64,000 bases of DNA, from NCBI RefSeq assembly GCF_000298315.2, contig NZ_AEYE02000029.1, positions 372,001-436,000 of the forward strand, written 5' to 3'. The notes below the pieces were generated by a model. The model searched no databases. It had not been told where the DNA came from and was given only the letters and a program-made list of their open reading frames with translations. Origin of the DNA: Rhizobium grahamii CCGE 502 (GTDB lineage Bacteria; Pseudomonadota; Alphaproteobacteria; Rhizobiales; Rhizobiaceae). Of the stretch, positions 17,984-29,870 are shown piece after piece (the stretch's first letter is position 1; each line of letters begins with the position of its first letter). Made by a program: the position numbers and the translations under genes.

Positions 17984-18622
17984 ATGCGTGAGATCCTGAC
18001 CTATTTGCCGCAGATCCTGCCGGCCTACGTCGCCTATCTGATTGCCGTCATCAGCCCTGGCCCGGCGATCATGGCAATCGTGTCGACGTCGATGACGCAT
18101 GGCCGAAAGGCAGGCATGACGATCTCGCTCGGCATCTTTGCGGGCTCGTTCACTTGGGCTTGTGCCGCCGCTCTCGGCTTGGCAACCATCCTCCAGATCT
18201 ATGCCATGGCGCTGCAGATCCTGAAGATCTTCGGCGGCATCTACCTACTGTATCTCGCATACAAGGCTTTCAGGGCTGTGCGCGGCAACGATGATCTGCC
18301 GCAGGCGGTCGTGCAAAAGAGCCTTACGACGCGCGCCCTGTTGCTGCGCGGCTATGGCATTCACGTCACCAACCCGAAGGCCATCTTCGCTTGGCTGGCG
18401 ATCATCGCGCTCGGGATGCCTCAGGGCGCGCCGGCATCCGTCGCCGGCTTGATCATCGGCATGTGCATGACGACCGGCTTTGCCATCTTCATGGGCTACG
18501 CAGTGATCTTCTCGACACCACACGCCTTGAAGATTTACCGCAATCCGCGCCGCTGGATCGAAGGGGCTATGGCAGCCTTCTACTGTGTCGCCGGACTGAA
18601 GCTGCTGACCAGCCGTATTTGA
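17984..18622 (+). CDS. LysE/RhtB-family exporter
   Basis: A 212-residue membrane protein of the amino-acid exporter family. ATG 17984 follows an AGAGACGCAG ribosome site; the longer open frame upstream runs through ispA in another frame and is not coding. The hallmark ISPGPAIMAIVSTSMTHGRKAG follows the first segment, and five or six hydrophobic segments are seen with a conserved NPKAIFAWLAI near residue 130. The substrate (an amino acid or related metabolite) cannot be read from sequence. It is convergent with ispG. Confidence 0.88.
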   Translation: MREILTYLPQILPAYVAYLIAVISPGPAIMAIVSTSMTHGRKAGMTISLGIFAGSFTWACAAALGLATILQIYAMALQILKIFGGIYLLYLAYKAFRAVRGNDDLPQAVVQKSLTTRALLLRGYGIHVTNPKAIFAWLAIIALGMPQGAPASVAGLIIGMCMTTGFAIFMGYAVIFSTPHALKIYRNPRRWIEGAMAAFYCVAGLKLLTSRI

Positions 18623-18637
18623 CGGCTTTCTCCAGCC

Positions 18638-19888
18638 TCATTCCGCAGCGGTCTTCTGCCCGAAGCGCTTTTCGATATAGTCGGCGACCAATGCTTCGAA
18701 ATCCGAAGCGATATTCGGTCCGCGCAACGTCAATGCCTTGGTACCATCGATGAACACCGGCGCAGCCGGCGTTTCACCGGTACCAGGCAATGAGATCCCG
18801 ATGTCGGCGTGCTTGCTTTCACCCGGCCCGTTGACAATGCAGCCCATGACCGCAACGTTGAGCGCCTCGACACCAGGATATTTCTCGCGCCAGACCGGCA
18901 TGTTCTTGCGAATGTCGTTCTGGATGTTCTGCGCCAATTCTTGGAAGACGGTCGAGGTCGTGCGGCCGCAGCCGGGACAAGCCGCAACCACGGGAATAAA
19001 CTGGCGAAAGCCCATGACCTGCAGCAATTCTTGGGCGACCTGCACTTCACGGGTCCGGTCACCATTCGGTTCCGGCGTCAGCGATACGCGGATGGTATCG
19101 CCGATGCCCTGTTGCAGGACGTAGCCCATGGCAGCCGATGAGGCGACAATCCCCTTGCTGCCCATACCGGCTTCGGTAAGACCGAGATGCAGGGCGTGAT
19201 CGGAGCGCTCGGAGAGCATCGAATAGACGGCGATCAGATCCTGTACCTGGCTGACCTTGGCCGACAGAATGATCCGGTTGCGCGGCAGACCGATCTCTTC
19301 GGCCAGATTGGCCGAGATCAGCGCGGACTGCACGATCGCCTCGCGGGTCACCTGGCGCGCCGAAAGCGGCGAGCCGGCCTCGGCGTTCTGGTCCATCAGT
19401 GCCGTCAGCAATTCCTGATCCAGCGAACCCCAGTTCACACCGATGCGCACCGGCTTGTCGTAGCGGATCGCCATCTCGATAATGTCGCCGAACTGCTTGT
19501 CCTTCTTGTCCTTGAAGCCGACGTTGCCCGGATTGATACGGTACTTCGCCAGCGCTTCCGCACAGGCCGGATGATCGGCAAGAAGCTTGTGGCCGATGTA
19601 GTGGAAGTCACCGACGAGCGGCACGTCCATGCCAAGTCGCAACAGTCGCTCGCGGATCTTCGGAACCGCTGCCGCACTTTCGTCGCGGTCGACGGTAATG
19701 CGGACGATCTCCGATCCCGCCTTGAAGAGAGCCGCCACTTGGGCGACCGTGGAGTCGATGTCCGCCGTGTCGGTGTTCGTCATCGACTGAACGACAACGG
19801 GCGCACCGCCGCCCACGATGACGCCGCCAACATCGACGGCGACGGATGCGCGGCGCGGCTTCGGATCAAAATCTGCAGCAGAAGACAT
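18638..19888 (-). CDS. ispG: 4-hydroxy-3-methylbut-2-enyl diphosphate synthase
   Basis: A 416-residue IspG (GcpE), the penultimate enzyme of the MEP isoprenoid pathway, converting MEcPP to HMBPP. The N-terminal TIM-barrel half starts around [14 protein letters not shown]. The C-terminal [4Fe-4S] half carries the cluster ligands in ACPGCGRTT and [10 protein letters not shown]. Full length and uninterrupted. ATG 19888. It is convergent with the LysE-type gene. Confidence 0.97.
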   Translation of the reverse strand: MSSAADFDPKPRRASVAVDVGGVIVGGGAPVVVQSMTNTDTADIDSTVAQVAALFKAGSEIVRITVDRDESAAAVPKIRERLLRLGMDVPLVGDFHYIGHKLLADHPACAEALAKYRINPGNVGFKDKKDKQFGDIIEMAIRYDKPVRIGVNWGSLDQELLTALMDQNAEAGSPLSARQVTREAIVQSALISANLAEEIGLPRNRIILSAKVSQVQDLIAVYSMLSERSDHALHLGLTEAGMGSKGIVASSAAMGYVLQQGIGDTIRVSLTPEPNGDRTREVQVAQELLQVMGFRQFIPVVAACPGCGRTTSTVFQELAQNIQNDIRKNMPVWREKYPGVEALNVAVMGCIVNGPGESKHADIGISLPGTGETPAAPVFIDGTKALTLRGPNIASDFEALVADYIEKRFGQKTAAE

Positions 19889-19984
19889 AGAGAGTTCTTG
19901 AACCCCTGAAATTTGTGTCTTTCAGGTGGATCATGCCTGCTTTGTTGTCAACCCGCCCCGCGCATCACTTTTGCTTGGAGCCGT

Positions 19985-21178
19985 TCAGTGACCGCCGCCC
20001 GATATGCCGTCGGCATAACGTGCAAGGTTCGAGAACAGCAGGACGACGACCAGCAAGACAGGCAAAGCCATGAACACGACGCTGAAGCCGATATGTTCGG
20101 CCACGAAGCCAATTGCGGAGGGTGCCACCAGCATGCCCGAATAGCCCATTGTTGTAACAACCGAGAGGCCGATGCCGGCGCGGAGGCCGGGAATATTGCC
20201 GGCAGCCGAAAAGGCGATTGGGACCATGTTCGAAATGCCGATCCCGCACAGTGCAAAGCCGAGGATTGCAATTTCCGCATTGGGTGCGAATGCGGCGAGC
20301 AGCATGCCTGAGATTGCAAACAACGTGCAGATCCGAAGCGTCATCACGCCGCCAAGCCGGTCACGAACAAGGTCGCCGCCAAACCGCATCACAGCCATCG
20401 TCAGCGAAAACGCCGCAAAGCCGAAGCCGGAAAGTGCCACCGACGCGCCGAGCTCCTGACGCAGATAGAGCGCACCCCAATCCAACACGGCGCCCTCCGG
20501 AACCATCGAGAATAGTGCCATCAGACCAATCAACCAGGGCAGCGGCACCATTGGCAGCCGGAGCCTTTCCTTCTTCTCGTCCGGATGTGGAGGATCTGCG
20601 AGGATCATGTTCCAAGCCAGGCCCAGCACGAGCGCTGCCAATAAGGTCGCAATCACCGCATGCCAGAGCACACCAACAGTGGCGATCAGCAAGCCGCCAA
20701 GGCCAGCCCCTATCAAACCGCCCAAGCTCCAGAAAGCGTGGCACGAGGACATGATTGAGCGGCGCATCGATTGCTCGACTGCAACCGCGTTGGCATTCAT
20801 GGCAACGTCCATGGCGCCCATGAACCCGCCAAACAGGAAGATCGAGATCGCCCCTGTCACAACATTGGGCGCAAGCGTCAGCGCCAGAAGTGCGGGCAGC
20901 AGGCAAACGGCAGCAATCTGCGCGACAAGCTTCGAGCCATAGCGGGCGATTTGTGATCCCGCGATTGGCATGAGAGTAAGCGAACCGACACCAAGAACCA
21001 GAATCATTAGCCCCAACTGGAACTTGCTGAGTTGCAGGCGCTCAGCAAATTCGGGAATTTTCGGCGCCCAGCAGCCGACGATGAAGCCGTTGATGAGGAA
21101 CAGCAGCGAAACCGCAGCCCGGTTCTTTGTTATGAAGCCACTTCTGACAATCGGTGCCGTATTAACGTGGTTGTCCAT
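19985..21178 (-). CDS. MFS transporter (YbjJ/fucose-permease-like)
   Basis: A 397-residue major facilitator with about 12 hydrophobic segments. ATG 21178 is chosen because GGGAAGAAAA stands directly before it; a TTG four codons upstream (21190) is the alternative. N-terminal features: LLFLINGFIVGCWAPKIPEFAERL and, after segment 2, GSQIARYGSK in place of a full motif A. The closest look is the YbjJ/FucP-type group. The DeoR-family gene upstream on the same strand suggests a sugar or polyol substrate, by inference. Confidence 0.82.
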   Translation of the reverse strand: MDNHVNTAPIVRSGFITKNRAAVSLLFLINGFIVGCWAPKIPEFAERLQLSKFQLGLMILVLGVGSLTLMPIAGSQIARYGSKLVAQIAAVCLLPALLALTLAPNVVTGAISIFLFGGFMGAMDVAMNANAVAVEQSMRRSIMSSCHAFWSLGGLIGAGLGGLLIATVGVLWHAVIATLLAALVLGLAWNMILADPPHPDEKKERLRLPMVPLPWLIGLMALFSMVPEGAVLDWGALYLRQELGASVALSGFGFAAFSLTMAVMRFGGDLVRDRLGGVMTLRICTLFAISGMLLAAFAPNAEIAILGFALCGIGISNMVPIAFSAAGNIPGLRAGIGLSVVTTMGYSGMLVAPSAIGFVAEHIGFSVVFMALPVLLVVVLLFSNLARYADGISGGGH

Positions 21179-21237
21179 TTTTCTTCCCAAAATGTCTCAG
21201 CGCCAGCACTCGGACACGACGCGTTGTTGAATGATGC

Positions 21238-22020
21238 TTACGTTATGCTTCCGGCTACGATCGTTCTGCAGCCATTGTCGCGATAGCGCGCCAACATTTC
21301 CTGATCCGTGTCGCGTTCGACCACCAGGCATTCGCATTGCGCCACCGGAAGTACGCCATGCGGGGCGGCGGTACCGAATTTGTCGGACGTTGCGGCGACA
21401 AGAACCTTCTTGCTTCGCGATGCAGCGAACCGCTTGAATTCCGCGTCCTCGAAGCCGAAGGTTGTTACGCCGGCCACAAGATCAATCCCGCAGGCGCCAA
21501 GAATGCAAAGATCGGGCGACAGGGCTTCCATGTCGCGCATCGCTTTCGCGCCAAGTGCGCCACCAACCTGGCGGTCGATCAAGCCGCCGATCAGGATCAC
21601 ATTGACGGCAGGCTTCTCCATCAAGGCAGCGGCGATGGCAGGAGCGTTTGTTGCGGCAGTCAAGGGCAAGTCCATCGGCAGGGCCGTCGCGATTGCGAGG
21701 TTGGTGCTGCCCGCATCGAAAAACACCATCGAGCCAGAGGCGATCTGCGACACCGCAGCAGTGGCAAGCGCCAGCTTACGATCGCGCGCGATACCCGCGC
21801 GATGATTGAGGCTTCCACCGGCAGGCGAAACGCGCAACGCCCCGCCATACACGCGCTCACAAAGGCCGGCGGCTGCCATTTCACGCAGATCCCGACGTAT
21901 CGTGTCTTCGGACACGCCGAATTCAATCGCAAGATCTGCTGCAAGCACTCGACCTTCGGCTTGCAGCTTCCGCAGGATGACGCTCTGTCTCTCCTGCAGG
22001 AGGAGTTCATTCGTGTTCAT
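21238..22020 (-). CDS. DeoR/GlpR-family transcriptional regulator
   Basis: A 260-residue regulator. The N-terminal DeoR helix-turn-helix is clear (ERQSVILRKLQAEGRVLAADLAIEFGVSEDTIRRDLREM), and a C-terminal DeoRC sugar-phosphate sensor domain follows (GSMVFFDAGSTNLAIA; GLIDRQVGGALG; LCILGACGID). It precedes the MFS gene by about 60 bases on the same strand, so the pair is probably one operon. A direct repeat just upstream of the start (22052-22082) is its likely binding site. Confidence 0.9.
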   Translation of the reverse strand: MNTNELLLQERQSVILRKLQAEGRVLAADLAIEFGVSEDTIRRDLREMAAAGLCERVYGGALRVSPAGGSLNHRAGIARDRKLALATAAVSQIASGSMVFFDAGSTNLAIATALPMDLPLTAATNAPAIAAALMEKPAVNVILIGGLIDRQVGGALGAKAMRDMEALSPDLCILGACGIDLVAGVTTFGFEDAEFKRFAASRSKKVLVAATSDKFGTAAPHGVLPVAQCECLVVERDTDQEMLARYRDNGCRTIVAGSIT

Positions 22021-22051
22021 GCCGACTTCAGCCCGGTTTAGATAAAATCGT

Positions 22052-22082
22052 TACAAACATGCATAAACGGATACAAACTTGC
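22052..22082. promoter_or_regulatory. Direct-repeat operator upstream of the DeoR-family gene
   Basis: TACAAACATGC (22052-22062) and TACAAACTTGC (22072-22082) repeat with a 20-base period, two helical turns, so both copies face the same side of the DNA. They lie 32-62 bases upstream of the regulator start in the shared spacer with the cystine-type importer. DeoR-family proteins often use direct repeats, so autoregulation is likely. Confidence 0.6.
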
Positions 22083-22260
22083 AGGCAAGGGTCCGGCCGC
22101 AGGTCAGCCTTCACAAACTGAAACATGCCGCGCCGAATCCGTGATAAATGAGAAAAATATTTGCAGATGCCGATTGTCTTTGCAGTTTTCTACGCTTCGC
22201 AACAGCGGGCTTTTCTGCGATTTTCGCCGCAGCAAACACTCTGGTGAATTGGATAAGAAA

Positions 22261-23034
22261 ATGAACATCCTGAAGACCATCGCCGCCGCAGCACTGATCC
22301 AGGCCGCCGCGCTCCTCCCCGCCGTTGCCGCTGAAAACCTCGCCGCTATCAAGTCCGCGGGTGTCTTCAAGATTGGCACCGAGGGAACCTATGCTCCATT
22401 CACCTACCATGACGACAGTGGCAAACTAGTCGGCTTCGACGTGGAGATCGGCGAAGCGATTGCCGCCAAGCTCGGCGTGAAGCCGGAATTCGTCGAGGGC
22501 AAGTGGGACGGCTTGATCGCCGGTCTCGACGCGAAGCGCTACGACACGGTCATCAATCAGGTCGGTATCACCGATGCGCGCAAGCAGAAGTACGATTTCT
22601 CTGAGCCCTATATCGCATCGAAGGCCGTTCTCATCGTTCGCGATGGCGACGACAGCATCAAGGGCTTCGCAGATCTGAAGGGCAAGAAGTCCGCTCAGTC
22701 GCTGACCAGCAACTTCGGCAAGCTTGCCGAACAGTCCGGCGCTGAACTCGTCGGCACCGACGGCTTCGACCAGTCGATCCAGCTTGTCCTGACCAAGCGC
22801 GCAGACGCGACGATCAACGACAGCCTCTCCTTCCTCGACTTCAAGAAGCACAAGCCTGACGCTCCGGTGAAGATCGCCGCCCAGCAGGAAAATGCCGACT
22901 ACTCCGGCATCATCATCCGCAAGGGCGAGCCCGAACTGCTCGAAGCTATCAACAAGGCGCTGGCCGACATCAAGGCCGATGGCACCTACAAGAAGATCTC
23001 TGACAAATACTTCGGCCAGGACGTTTCGAAGTAA
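22261..23034 (+). CDS. Family 3 solute-binding protein, cystine-type
   Basis: A 257-residue periplasmic binding protein. ATG 22261 gives a standard signal peptide (ILKTIAAAALIQAAALLPAVAA); the longer upstream frame is polar and not needed. The mature part has the family 3 signature (TYAPFTYHDDSGKLVGFDVEIGEAIA) and strong resemblance to FliY/TcyJ (KSAQSLTSNFGKLAEQSGA; RADATINDSLSFLDF; ADGTYKKISDKYFGQDVS). L-cystine is the best guess; another polar amino acid is possible. The permease and ATPase genes follow directly. Confidence 0.87.
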   Translation: MNILKTIAAAALIQAAALLPAVAAENLAAIKSAGVFKIGTEGTYAPFTYHDDSGKLVGFDVEIGEAIAAKLGVKPEFVEGKWDGLIAGLDAKRYDTVINQVGITDARKQKYDFSEPYIASKAVLIVRDGDDSIKGFADLKGKKSAQSLTSNFGKLAEQSGAELVGTDGFDQSIQLVLTKRADATINDSLSFLDFKKHKPDAPVKIAAQQENADYSGIIIRKGEPELLEAINKALADIKADGTYKKISDKYFGQDVSK

Positions 23035-23138
23035 CCCGTCACGATCGGCGGCTTGCTGCCGCCGCAACATCCTTTATATGTGCCTGAAAAGCGTTCAGCG
23101 AACCCTCGCTGGACGCGCCTTTCTTTGAGGATTGCACC

Positions 23139-23819
23139 TTGCCGAACTGGCTTCACTTGATGGCGGATTCGCTCGGACCCCTCCTCTGGGCCGGCCTGAT
23201 CTTCACGATCCCGCTGACCCTCCTCTCCTTCGCGTTCGGCCTCGTCCTAGGCCTGATCACTGCGATCGCCCGGCTTTTCGGACCGGCGCCGGTTGCTGCC
23301 ATCGCCCGCTTCTACGTCTGGGTTATCAGAGGCACCCCGCTTCTGGTGCAGCTCTTCGTGATTTTTTACGGCCTGCCAAGCATCGGCATCCTGCTCGATG
23401 CCTTTCCGGCAGCGCTGATCGGCTTTACGCTCAACATCGGCGCCTATAGCTCCGAGATCATCCGCGCCGTCATCTCGTCCGTGCCGAAGGGCCAATGGGA
23501 AGCGGCCTATTCGATCGGCATGAACTGGCGCCAGGCGATGAGCCGCACGATCCTGCCGCAGGCCGGACGCGTGGCGGTGCCGCCGCTTTCCAACACGTTC
23601 ATCTCGCTGGTCAAGGACACCTCGCTTGCGGCTGCCATTACGGTACCCGAACTGTTTCAGGCCGCACAGCGCATCGTCGCAACCACGTACGAGCCGCTTA
23701 TCCTCTACATCGAAGCTGCGTTGATATACCTTGCGCTGAGCTCCGTCCTATCGGCCATGCAGGTACGCCTCGAGCGCCGCTTCGCGCGTTATGGCGGCAT
23801 GCTGGAGGCAAACGCATGA
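23139..23819 (+). CDS. Amino-acid (cystine-type) ABC transporter permease
   Basis: A 226-residue HisM/GlnP-type permease with about five membrane segments. The early stretch FTIPLTLLSFAFGLVLGLITAIAR is followed by YVWVIRGTPLLVQLFVIFYG, and the cytoplasmic EAA loop is SSVPKGQWEAAYSIGMN. Start is TTG 23139 with TTTGAGG about nine bases upstream. It lies 104 bases after the binding-protein gene and overlaps the ATPase gene by four bases, so the three form one operon. Confidence 0.9.
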   Translation: MPNWLHLMADSLGPLLWAGLIFTIPLTLLSFAFGLVLGLITAIARLFGPAPVAAIARFYVWVIRGTPLLVQLFVIFYGLPSIGILLDAFPAALIGFTLNIGAYSSEIIRAVISSVPKGQWEAAYSIGMNWRQAMSRTILPQAGRVAVPPLSNTFISLVKDTSLAAAITVPELFQAAQRIVATTYEPLILYIEAALIYLALSSVLSAMQVRLERRFARYGGMLEANA

Positions 23820-24577
23820 TCGAGCTTTCCCATATCGAAAAGCGCTTCGGCGACACCGTCATCCTGAAGGACATCAGCATCCGCATTCCCGAGGGCAGCG
23901 TCACGGCGCTCGTCGGTCCCTCCGGCGGCGGCAAAAGCACGCTGCTCCGCTGCATCAACCTGCTGGAAATCCCAACAGCGGGCACGATCCGCCTCGGTGA
24001 GGAGAAGCTGAGCTTTGCACCGGGGCAGAAGACTGCCTGGCAGGCAATCCAGAAGATCCGCCGGCAGACCGGCATGGTGTTCCAGAACTTTCAGCTCTTT
24101 CCGCATCAAACCGCCATCGAGAATGTGATGGAAGGCCTCATCACGGTTCTGCGGTGGCCGAAGGAAAGAGCCCGGGAACGGGCAATGGAGCTGTTGACGA
24201 AGGTCGGCATGGCCCACAAGGCTGACGCATGGCCCTCGACGCTCTCGGGCGGTCAACAGCAGCGCGTCGCAATCGCCCGCGCGCTTGCCCCGTCTCCGCG
24301 GGTTCTTCTTTGCGATGAACCGACATCGGCGCTCGATCCCGAACTTTCGGCTGAAGTCGTCGATGTTCTCGGTCGCCTCGCCAAGGAGGGAACAACGATG
24401 GTGATGGCGACGCATGACCTGCGTCTCGCCTCCAAGATTGCCAACGACGTTGTCTTTCTCGAGGCCGGCAGCGTGGTCGAGACGGGAAGTGCACGGAACA
24501 TTTTTACCGCGCCGGAGCGCGAGCGTACCAAGCGCTTCATCTCGACAATCAACGCCGCCCATACCTACGACATTTAG
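23816..24577 (+). CDS. Amino-acid (cystine-type) ABC transporter ATPase
   Basis: A 253-residue import ATPase. Walker A GPSGGGKST, Q-loop MVFQNFQLFPH, signature LSGGQQQRVAIARAL, Walker B VLLCDEPTSALDPE and the H-loop ATHD are all intact. ATG 23816 overlaps the permease stop as ATGA; the long frame upstream (from 23495) runs through the permease in another frame. An extra ~8 residues after Walker A (EKLSFAPGQKTAW) is typical of the YecC/TcyN group. Confidence 0.92.
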   Translation: MIELSHIEKRFGDTVILKDISIRIPEGSVTALVGPSGGGKSTLLRCINLLEIPTAGTIRLGEEKLSFAPGQKTAWQAIQKIRRQTGMVFQNFQLFPHQTAIENVMEGLITVLRWPKERARERAMELLTKVGMAHKADAWPSTLSGGQQQRVAIARALAPSPRVLLCDEPTSALDPELSAEVVDVLGRLAKEGTTMVMATHDLRLASKIANDVVFLEAGSVVETGSARNIFTAPERERTKRFISTINAAHTYDI

Positions 24578-24598
24578 ACACGGGCGGCGGCTAGAGCG

Positions 24599-25159
24599 TC
24601 AGACTGCGCGGGCAGCCTTCAATGCCTCGCCCCACCAGACAAGCTGGTCGAGCTGGTTCTTGGCGGCCTCGGCGAGGTGAGCGTAGTCGCTCAGGCCCTT
24701 TCCGTCCTTGATAACCGAGAGGTATTCCGGGAAGGAGATGTGAACGCCGGTCTTCACGGAAACGGCGCTCATTTCGACGAAGATCAGTCGCAATTGCTCT
24801 ACCGCGCGGGCGCCACCGACACCGCCGTAACCGACGAAAGCGACCGGCTTGTGAATGAACTCACCGAGGTCGATAGCATTCTTGAGAACGGCAGTCGGGC
24901 CGTGGTTGTATTCGGCCGCCGTGAAGATGTAGCCGTCGAACTCGCGCAGCTTCTTCTTCCAACGCTCCGCCGTTTCGTTCTGGGCTTCGGTCGCGCTTGC
25001 CTGACCGAGGAAGGACATCGGATAATCCAACAGATCGAGAATCTCGACCTCGAGTTCAGGCCGGCTTGCGGCGATCTCGGCAATCCACTTGGCCGGATGG
25101 TCCGCAAAGCGGCCGATACGCGTGCTTCCGACAATGACAGCAATCTTGAGCTTACTCAT
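24599..25159 (-). CDS. NADPH-dependent FMN reductase family protein
   Basis: A 186-residue flavodoxin-like reductase. The FMN phosphate loop is VIVGSTRIGRFADH near residue 8, and the isoalloxazine contact region is TAAEYNHGPTAVLKNAID. VGYGGVGGARAVEQLR and the rest fit the NAD(P)H:quinone/azo/chromate reductase group. It is convergent with the cystine-type importer (21-base gap) and 69 bases downstream of no obvious partner; a role in quinone or electrophile reduction is inferred from the family. Confidence 0.9.
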   Translation of the reverse strand: MSKLKIAVIVGSTRIGRFADHPAKWIAEIAASRPELEVEILDLLDYPMSFLGQASATEAQNETAERWKKKLREFDGYIFTAAEYNHGPTAVLKNAIDLGEFIHKPVAFVGYGGVGGARAVEQLRLIFVEMSAVSVKTGVHISFPEYLSVIKDGKGLSDYAHLAEAAKNQLDQLVWWGEALKAARAV

Positions 25160-25228
25160 ATCAAATCCTTTTCATGAAAATGCATGGGGCGGCCCAGAGG
25201 CCGCCCCATCGTTTGATTCCGATATTCG

Positions 25229-28693
<3,465 letters not shown>

Positions 28694-28807
28694 TGCTGTC
28701 TCCTCACGGCATCGAAACGGGCAATTGCTGCACCCGCGAAGAGAAGTCTTAACGTGCTGTCACGGAAAGTTCAATTTCCAGAAACGACTAAGATAGAATT
28801 TCTCAGA

Positions 28808-29548
28808 CTAAGTGAGGAGTCCGTGACGAAAGGCGACAGCAACGGCGTGCTGTCTGTTTCTTGCCTTCAGCTTGTCTTGCAGGCCGTTCATGTACCAGTC
28901 GACGGTATGATTGGAAATCTTGAGGCGTTTTCCGATCTCAACGGAGGTCATGCCCTCTGCAAGATATTGCAGTATCTCCATCTCGCGGCGCGTCAACCGC
29001 GTGTCGATGCCGGAAACTTCTTCGAGCGTGTGCATCTCACCCTTGAGCTCGAGCAGTCGCCAGAACGCTTTTCGCGCTATGGCATCAAACAGTGAGATTT
29101 CGACCGGAGACAGATCGACCTGCGTTCCGCCGACGCTCATGGTACCGAGGATGCCGTTTCGACCGTGGATAGGAAAAATGTAGCCGTCCCTAAGCCCATG
29201 GCCATGTGCGTCGGCCATCATCTGCTCCATCCGGCGATAGTGCGGATCCTTGCGGAAGGCGGCCAGGCTGTCTCTCCAACGAAACGGTCTTTGCGCATAT
29301 GCGAGATAGCGAACCGTCGGGTCAGTCAAAACGTATTTCTTCGAAATATAGATCTGTGGCCACTTCTCCGGCCAATGACCGGCAAACATCAGACTGATTG
29401 GATCTTCAGTCGCTTTCAGATGTCGCAAAAGGCCGTAGTACTGGAACCCGTAGGCGTGGATGGCATGCTCCAGTTCGGCGACAACTCCTTCAGGTCTGCG
29501 ACACTCTTCCAAAACGACAAGCAATTGAATTAAAGAATGAATATTCAC
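28808..29548 (-). CDS. LuxR-family regulator with autoinducer-binding domain (orphan)
   Basis: A 246-residue regulator starting at GTG 29548 with AGGGG about seven bases upstream; a longer frame to 29635 lacks a ribosome site. The N-terminal autoinducer-binding domain keeps the pocket pattern of quorum regulators: Trp and Tyr in HWPEKWPQIYISKKY, Asp-Pro in LTDPTVRYL, Trp in FRWRDSL and Gly in GRNGILGTM. The C-terminal LuxR helix-turn-helix reads LTRREMEILQYLAEGMTSVEIGKRL. No luxI-type synthase is in the window, so it is a LuxR solo here. It is divergent from ndvA. Confidence 0.9.
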   Translation of the reverse strand: MNIHSLIQLLVVLEECRRPEGVVAELEHAIHAYGFQYYGLLRHLKATEDPISLMFAGHWPEKWPQIYISKKYVLTDPTVRYLAYAQRPFRWRDSLAAFRKDPHYRRMEQMMADAHGHGLRDGYIFPIHGRNGILGTMSVGGTQVDLSPVEISLFDAIARKAFWRLLELKGEMHTLEEVSGIDTRLTRREMEILQYLAEGMTSVEIGKRLKISNHTVDWYMNGLQDKLKARNRQHAVAVAFRHGLLT

Positions 29549-29870
29549 GGAAATGCCCCTACCCCAATTGGGCTCCGCGCCGAATGTCACGAACCAGTGG
29601 GACGTGCTTGCCTGGGGCCCTTCGACGCAAAGCAAGCGTCAATCTATGGTGTGCCAGCCCGACCCCGGGGCGCAAGCGAAAATTGCGAAAATTGCTATGC
29701 GCCCCAAAAAATTTCAAAAGGCTGGCGGAAATAGCCCCTGAGAGATCGCCGCTCAAGCAAAAGAATCTGGCCATTGCCGCCTGCCTGAACGCTCTGTTAA
29801 TCGCTGGTTCAGGTATCTTTTTGTAGCGTTGCAGCGTCCCTTATTTCGCACATGCACAAGAGGTATCGCC
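29549..29870. promoter_or_regulatory. luxR / ndvA divergent intergenic region with two inverted repeats
   Basis: A 322-base spacer with no convincing gene. It contains a long inverted repeat at 29667-29705 (GGGGCGCA and AGC against GCT and TGCGCCCC) whose loop holds a tandem GCGAAAATT, followed by a run of A. A second repeat, CCTGAAC (29784-29790) with GTTCAGG (29807-29813), is followed by TATCTTTTT about 58 bases before ndvA. Either may be an operator or a terminator-like leader element. Confidence 0.5.
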
